This document shows, one piece after another, positions 57,935-64,000 of a stretch of 64,000 nucleotides of DNA. The position numbers and the translations under genes were made by a program. Numbering within the stretch: position 1 is the stretch's first letter; the number at the start of each line of letters is the position of its first letter. The notes under the pieces are model-generated. The model was not told the origin of the DNA and did no database searches. It worked only from the letters and a program-made list of their open reading frames with translations. The DNA comes from Liquidambar formosana (Eukaryota > Streptophyta > Magnoliopsida > Saxifragales > Altingiaceae). The stretch lies in assembly GCA_039720395.1 (NCBI GenBank), contig CM077820.1:17257923-17321922 (forward strand), written 5' to 3'.

Positions 57935-58637
57935 TGTTTCCTCCAAAATTTTGATTCTGAGGATTGGGTTGCGCGAGCGTGCCAGCCACTACACAGTGAC
58001 GAATTGCGGGTTCTACCTTGCCTTGAATGGACTCAAGGACTTTTCTGTGACAAACAATTGAAAACACAAAATAATAACAGAAATTAAAAGAAGAAGCTCA
58101 CCACGGAGGAAGCCATTTTCATTGATCAATTTCTGAAATTACAGTGATGAACAAAGGGGTGCACACGCCTTTGACCAGAAAGGAGCACACGTTTCTGGGT
58201 TTTAAGTCCTAGAATTCTAAAAGAAAGTGAAAAAGATAAAGTTCCTGAGAACTGGTTTGTTGATTGATGTTGGAGAGCCTCTTCAAATGGCTGTTTACCC
58301 TTTTATATATGTACAACTTCAACCTCTTCCCTGAAATATGCCTGATAACTGCCCACGATGTCGAACTACCATCTCCCAAAACTGCCACGTTCTTATAACT
58401 GCCCATGATCTCAAGATAACTGTTTCCATCATGTAATTCAATACCTGCTTTTGTTAGTGCTCCAAGGATTCGACCTCCTCTGACCGAATTTTGAAGGCTC
58501 TTTAAGGCTGCGGTGTAACCACGATTTGCTTCAACGTAAGTGGTAATTCGGTCCAACGAAATCGTCCCATCACTATTTGCGAGGCAGAAGTTAAAATTCG
58601 TCCAACCATGCTGTGGCCGATTTTATGGGTGTAAACA
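57935..58637 (-). repeat. Right (5') LTR of the Tat-lineage element
   Basis: Same 703-bp sequence as 45737-46439; the promoter TATATAAAAGG box on the minus strand is at 58299-58310. Confidence 0.92.
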
Positions 58638-59618
58638 CTTATCAAATTCAAATCCGTTTCCAAAAACTGGCTCTCGCTCATCTCCAATCCCCATTTCTGT
58701 GGCCGCCGAAACCCTTACTCTAACCCCATCTCAGGCCTCTTCTTGTCCAAATCGTACTCCCCTGATGGCTCCAGTTACAAATTCGTTCCTCTCGATGGCA
58801 AGCCTTCGACTTCATTCCCAAATCTTCCTGCTTGGATCAGAGTTTTGCAGTCTTGCAATGGATTGCTGTGTTGTTATAGCAATCAAAACGACGAAGCCAA
58901 GCGAAACTATTACACCTACAATCCCACTACCCACCAATTCACTATGCTTCCTAAACTCGGCCACGTGTTTTCCCGTACTGTAGCCAGCGTGATCTTAGCC
59001 TTTGATCCTTTCAAATCACATCATTACAAAGTTGTATATGTTAGAAGGATTCAGAACTCACCAAACCGTTATTGGATCGAGATTTATTCATCGGAGAAGG
59101 GTGCTTGGAGGGTCTCTGGTGATGCTTTCTCTGTACTTTATAATGTCAAATTTGAGGCTGGGATTTTCTGGAATGGTGCTGTTCACTGGATTGGCAACAT
59201 GTTGAGAACTATGGTAAGTTTCAATGTTGATGAAGAACGACTCCGAGAAACGCCAATGCCTGAAATTCATCATCGGTGCCGCAGGAATCTGTACTTAGGC
59301 GAGTCTAAGGGCCATTTGCATCTTGTCGTCCTCAAAGGTACAATACGGCTTATCGTTTATGAGATGGAGAAGGACTACTCGAGGTGGTTTGTGAAGTATC
59401 AAGTTGATGTTGATGCCGTTGTAGCTGCATTTCCAGAGATGAGACGGAGAAACATGTCCCCATCAACGTTGCTTTTTTACGCTGTTTCTATACTTTGTCT
59501 TGGCCGGGAAGAAAACGATGATGAGTCCTTTTTGGTGCTGCGCTTTTATGGTGACGCCCTCTGTTACAGGTTTAAGGATGAGACTTTCAAGAAGATTTGT
59601 GATGTTGGTTTACATTAA
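58638..59618 (+). pseudogene. F-box gene 3, 3' part (after the retrotransposon)
   Basis: After the second CTTAT (58638-58642) the paralogue resumes exactly in frame: AAATTCAAATCC gives KFKSVSKNWLSLISNPHF. It continues through the F-box-associated region (VLQSCNGLLCCYSNQNDEAK, YYTYNPTTHQFTMLPK, LAFDPFKSHHYKVVYV, FWNGAVHWIG) to a TAA at 59616. Removing the element and one CTTAT gives an open frame of 372 codons, so the gene was intact when hit, apart from that TAA, which lies about 20 codons before the end seen in paralogue 2 (the lost tail SGWQCAHPHIESLACA is still readable downstream in frame). Confidence 0.9.
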
Positions 59619-60426
59619 TCTACTTCTGGATGGCAGTGTGCTCATCCACACATCGAGTCTCTTGCTTGTGCTTGATTCGTATTCAAAGTTGACAGAACCA
59701 TTTATTCTTATTTTGTACAATCATTTCAAATTGCGCAATCAGGTATTACCAATTTTTTCGGTTTCTTTGAACAAAATATATGAGAGTCGAGCTGTTTCGG
59801 ATGCATTTGATGTGATGTGTATGTCTCTTCATTAACAAATAGTTTCAATGTGATATAGTGTCTATATAGGAATTAAACTTGATTAAGTAGCCCCAGTTCA
59901 TGATCTAAGTTAAGATGGATAAATTGCAAACTCAGGCGACATGATTCATGGTCCATGGGTAATACTGTGATAGATGGTGGTTGAATTTCAATAGTCTTTT
60001 AGTACTTTCCCATATTATGAGGCCGAATCTGAGAGGATCTTCTTATCATTTTTTTTTTTGGTAGTGATTGGTCCAATAGGAAGAAAATTTACAAAATCAA
60101 ATAAGCCTAAAGAGAACAAAAAAGTTTTATTTAGATAATGAATCTGAACCATCAATATATTGAAAAAGAACCTTTTTTGATGGTATTTGGCATTTACTTC
60201 TGCCAATAAGAAGATTCTTTATAGACAAGAAGCTTCTCCTTATTTGATAAGCACTGGACAGAGGTTGAATCTTTAAATGCTCCGAATATCAAGGGAATCC
60301 GGCCACAGCATAATTCTCCATATTTTCTTTGGGAAGATATCTCAATTCATCTTTCCAAATTGCCTGAAATTTCCTTAGGCTTTTGGGATTAGCTCAGACG
60401 ATGTTTGAAAGGAGAAATAAAATTTC
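59619..60426. other. 3' flank of F-box gene 3 and intergenic DNA
   Basis: Contains the readable former C-terminal tail at 59619-59675, then AT-rich DNA without supported features. Confidence 0.5.
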
Positions 60427-60690
60427 ACTAGATAAGAAAGGAAATGGAGGGAAAGCGACCCACTTTGTTTTTCGGGAAAGGGACCTTTTTCTGTTTTTTT
60501 TTTTTTTTTTTAGTTTGTCTCTCACACAAGTGGGAAGAAGACATGGAGACAAAAGAAAACTAGATAAGAAAGGAAATGGAGGGAAAGCGACCCACTTTGT
60601 TATTCGGGAAAGGGACCTTTTTTTTTTTTTTTTTTTTTTTTTTTGTCTCTCACACAAGTGGGAAGAAGACATGGAGACAAAAGAAAACTT
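60427..60690. repeat. Tandem duplication of ~132 bp
   Basis: Two copies, starting ACTAGATAAGAAAGGAAATG at 60427 and 60559, each with a long T run and GTCTCTCACACAAGTGGG. The copies differ mainly in the T tract. Confidence 0.85.
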
Positions 60691-60763
60691 GCTTAGTAAA
60701 AATTTCATAATTAATATTCCCTGTCCTATTTTATTTGCTCACTTTGACAATACATTATGCATA

Positions 60764-62438
60764 GGGTAAAATACATCTACATCTCCTGTGTTTATTGACT
60801 ATTACACTGACACCCCCCCATCATTTCTAAAATTACACTGCCCTCTCTTACTTTGGAAAATAATCTACACTTTCCCCCATCCGTTAACCAACCGTTGATA
60901 AGCGTTAACGGTTGTTGCTGATGATGTCATGTAAAAATGGGTTAAAAATATCCATTTTACCCTTATTGAAACCAAAACGCAGCGTTTGGAGTGGAGAGGA
61001 GAGGAGCTTTAAAAACCAGCGAAAACGGCGCGCGTTTGGCTTGGAGAGGAGAACTATTCTCTCTCAACCCAACCACTCTCTCACATCCAGCCCCCGACCA
61101 ACGGAATATCTCCAGTTAACAACCCGACACCGACAACCATTATTGAAGCTTTCCAATTCGATAGGATGTTGGCAATCATTATTCAAGCTTGCGAACTCGC
61201 TTGACATTAACACCTTTGCTTTGATTCATGAAGTTCCGGTGAACTCCATGTTTTCCAGCGAAATTTTTTTTTTTCACAATCCCAACTATACCAAGATAAG
61301 AAGAAGCTTTAAGAAAAAAATTCATAACTCAACATCCAAAAAAGGACTAGAAGAAGAAAGGAGAAGCTAGATTTGAGCAACATTCGACACGCAATCCCCA
61401 AATGAGAAAATAAAGACTCATTTTTAACCACCAAGACTTAGAAGCAAAAAACAGAATCATTATATACAAAATGATTTCTTCTCAAAGGCTTAAAATCCAC
61501 TCCAAAATCTAAGACCTAAGAAATGCTACCCACAGGTTTAGTCTAGATCGCTATCCAGATCTACTCCAGATTGCCAAATAAATGTCAAGTTTCGCGACGG
61601 AGATTAAATCCACACCACGATTGAAGAATCACCACTCGCCGTGAGTTCAGCGTGGGCACATTGTCGTCTACTAGCGTCGAGCTTTAAATCCAACGTGATT
61701 TAACATCGTCATCCACCGCCTTCATCAGCGATCAAAATACACATTATCTCTCATGGGTGATGGTTGCCGGCGTGCCTTGATTGGTCAGATTGTCGACGTT
61801 GGGTCTTGAACGGTGAGAGATATTGCAACTCGGAGGTGAGGTGGGAGGACCAAACCGTCGCCACTGCGCACACCACCATTGCGATTTCACCGTACACCTA
61901 AACCCTATCGTCTCCCTCATATCTGAAATCATGAACTCGCATATCGCTAACTGCTGCAGCTCCCTTTCCATGAACCTCACCGCCGACGCACGGTAAGCTC
62001 CATTTTTACCATAATCACCATCATTAACCGATCAACCCCAATTGTCACCTCAAAAGCACATATTTTCTTCATGCTATTATTATTATTATTTTTTTTTTTT
62101 TTGCCTTCTCTCTCAAGCTATCTCTTTTAATCTCTCAAGTTGCCCCTGCCGATTAATGTTGATGGAACACGTCGTCGACATTGGTTTTGGGTGAGGCAGA
62201 TCCCGTAAAGCGTGAACTAGAGGCATCCTCTTCATGCCTGAGGTTCATTTGGCGATGGCAAAGGCAGTGAAATGCAAAACGACGTTGTTTTAAAGGAAGG
62301 GCAACTTGGTTATTTTGCACTTCCATTAACCCTGTCAATTTAGCTATTCTGACAAGGGGAGGTCAGTGTAATTTTAGAAAATATAAGGGTGTCAGTGTAT
62401 TAGTCAATAAATACAAGGGGTGTAGATGTATTTTACCC
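60764..62438. mobile_element. MULE-like element, possibly carrying captured sequence
   Basis: Left end GGGTAAAATACATCTACATC and the right end in reverse GGGTAAAATACATCTACACC remain similar for about 90 bp (TTTATTGACTA, ACACTGACACCC). Outside are TTATGCATA and TTATACAGA, seven of nine bases equal, a possible aged 9-bp target duplication. The interior is more GC-rich than the flanks, with exon-like pieces (see 61931) and no transposase. A Pack-MULE is a reasonable hypothesis. Confidence 0.65.
61931..61992 (+). other. Exon-like piece with splice donor inside the MULE-like element
   Basis: ATG at 61931 opens MNSHIANCCSSLSMNLTADA up to a GTAAGC donor at 61993, preceded by AACCCTA-type leader sequence. 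May be the captured first exon of a host gene. The parent gene is not recognised. Confidence 0.3.
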
Positions 62439-62573
62439 TTATACAGATTAAGGCAATATATTTAATGCATTATCATGTCATCTAATTTTTTTTAATTTTT
62501 TAATTCTACCCTCTCATGTTAAAAAGTCACTAGATGTGATAGGTGACACAGAGTATAATAATAATTTTAAATA

Positions 62574-63845
62574 GGGTAAATTGCATTTAAGGGGCCAGAG
62601 TTTAGGCCATGATTCATTTAAGGGTCTCAAATTTCAATTGCGTCAATTTGGTACCCAACTTTAACATTGATCAAAAATACTGACTGTGTTAACAGAAACA
62701 TTGAAATGACCTTACTACCCCCCTAAAAAACATCGTCGTTTTGAATAAAAGTCTCCTTTCTTCTCAATAGTTCAAGAATCTGGCCCGTGCTTCAAATCCC
62801 ACCGGAATATTCTGTCGGGAAACCGGTCGCCGGCAAAGAGTTAGGCCGGGATAACTAGTCGATAAACGAGTTGAATTTGACAAATCGGAAAGATGAAAAT
62901 ACGGAAAACCCGCCGGAAGTGGGGGAGGAAAATTTTACTAGGTATGTGAAACCCAAACCATTTTTAGGTTGTGAAACCCATGTGTTTTTATGAACATATG
63001 TATGAACCATTTATATATCCTTGTAGAAGGCTGAACAAGCTTTAAAATGACTTTTGAATCACTTGATTTGGCCAAGAGATGAGTGAACTAAGTTAGAGAG
63101 AAGTTAGCCCAAAACAAACTCAAAACCAAACAGAATCCCGGATGTAACCCGGGGAGGTTGAAGATAAAGTATGAAATTAGGATCCGGTGTGGGTGCACCC
63201 ACCCCCACCTATCGTGTACTCATGCTTTTGAAGACCTTAGGTTAACCCGATCGACCCCAAATTTGACAGGCAGATTCGTTTTGACGAGCCCTACCATGTA
63301 TGATCCTTAGTTGACTACTTTGAACACAGTTTGATCAACTTTAACTTTTGAAGCTAGTGCTTAAATATGCATTTCTTCAGCAGTGGTTGATCATATTAGA
63401 GTGACTAATCGATATTTTTTAAACAATATGTTATTAGACACTATCACATGGATGCTTGTATTACGTAATTTTGTAGTAATGGATTAGAAATACCTCTATT
63501 TGTGATTTGATGTGTGTGTGTGAGAGAGAGAAAAGGAAGAGAGAGAAAGAGAGAAAGGAGAGATCCAGATCTAGTAAAAGTAAGGAATATAGAGGCTAAT
63601 AAGGAGGGTAAAATAGGGTTTTTATACCCTAAAGGGTAAAATGGGGATAATGTTATTTAAATTTGGTCACATGCACTGCATATGCAAATTTATAAGCAAT
63701 TCCTTTTGCTCAACAAATGGTTTCTAACGGTAGACCCCAAATTGAAACCAGACAAATACTTTAGGTACCAAATTGATGCAATTGAAATTTCAGACCCTTA
63801 AGTGAAACAGGGCCCAAACTCTAGACCCTTAAGTGCAATTTACCC
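62574..63845. mobile_element. MULE-like element with exact 9-bp target duplication
   Basis: TTTTAAATA stands at 62565-62573 and 63846-63854. Left end GGGTAAATTGCATTTAAGGG and the right end in reverse GGGTAAATTGCACTTAAGGG agree for about 90 bp (TCAAATTTCAATTGCGTCAA, TTTGGTACC). 1272 bp, no transposase; it contains an LTR-related fragment at 63130-63345. Confidence 0.85.
63130..63345 (+). repeat. LTR-related fragment shared with the foldback arms
   Basis: Words GGGAGGTTGAAGAT, TGTGGGTGCA, TACTCATGC, CCCCAAATTTGAC and GCCCTACCATGT occur in the same order as in 20860-21070, with insertions and substitutions. Diverged member of the same family. Confidence 0.5.
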
Positions 63846-64000
63846 TTTTAAATATGATAAAATGTACTTTAGAAAAATAAAATAATGATTTGTTTTAACT
63901 TTTAAAAGTGATCAAATAATTTGGGACATCTCAAAGATAAGCAAATAAAATTGGATAGGGGAGCATTCATTTTGCCCATTAACTAGTAATATAAATATTT

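Larger units (their letters stand above)
45737..58637 (-). mobile_element. Tat-lineage Ty3/gypsy retrotransposon, 12.9 kb, recent
   Basis: Two 703-bp LTRs (45737-46439 and 57935-58637) that look identical by eye, TG...CA ends, and 5-bp target duplication CTTAT at 45732-45736 and 58638-58642. On the minus strand: primer site (57912-57929), gag-protease (54136-57861), pol (50754-54146), polypurine tract (46440-46451). On the opposite strand, between pol and the left LTR, is a spliced gene (46927-50272) for a plant mobile domain protein. The pol order is protease, reverse transcriptase, RNase H, a second archaeal-type RNase H, integrase, which is the Tat (Ogre/Retand-like) arrangement. It interrupts F-box gene 3. 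Confidence 0.93.

Noticed and set aside
46011..58556. 115-codon frame found identically in both LTRs (46011-46358, 58209-58556)
   Set aside because: It lies inside the LTRs and overlaps the presumed promoter; a chance frame duplicated with the LTR.

Overview
This looks like nuclear DNA of a flowering plant, most likely a eudicot. Evidence: F-box genes of the At5g07610-like type, Ty3/gypsy retrotransposons of the Athila and Tat lineages, a plant hAT element of the TTF/DUF4371 type, Mutator-like (MULE) termini, MITEs and long AT-rich intergenic DNA. No rRNA, tRNA gene, CRISPR array or bacterial operon was seen. Two protein genes of the host look intact (F-box genes at 34331-35527 and 42315-43517). 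A third paralogue is split by a recent retrotransposon, and a fourth, unrelated F-box gene is a frameshifted relic at the left edge. Nearly everything else is mobile DNA.

Layout. 1-6523: F-box pseudogene, AT-rich DNA with weak exon-like pieces, and one CACTA-type terminus. 7593-13991: a decayed Athila-like retrotransposon on the minus strand, flanked by TAAAT, whose reverse transcriptase, RNase H and integrase core are deleted. 15710-19638: a hAT element with 8-bp target duplication AGGACTAG and a transposase carrying only three visible lesions. 20068-34111: a 14-kb near-palindrome bounded by a 9-bp direct repeat AATATGGTA, which I read as a giant foldback (Mutator-like) element. Each arm holds an LTR-like segment, an array of ~280-bp units arranged mostly as A/B dimers, and a mirrored 1.42-kb LTR-like insertion. 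34331-43517: two F-box genes separated by a second, smaller foldback element (38064-40703, 10-bp duplication TAAACCAAAA, many TATAGTCGACTATA palindromes) and MITEs. 45594-59618: third F-box gene, broken inside the F-box by a 12.9-kb Tat-lineage retrotransposon with seemingly identical 703-bp LTRs and target duplication CTTAT. 60764-63845: two smaller MULE-like elements with related GGGTAAA-type ends.

The most notable items are the giant foldback element, an empty-site paralogue within its own array that fixes the target duplication of the mirrored insertion, and the Tat element. The Tat element carries on the opposite strand a spliced gene (46927-48892 joined to 48963-50272, 1091 aa) with a plant mobile domain, an AT-hook and a coiled coil. 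Its gag-protease and pol frames overlap by 11 nt on the minus strand. All functional statements are from reading the sequence and from family knowledge; no database search was run.
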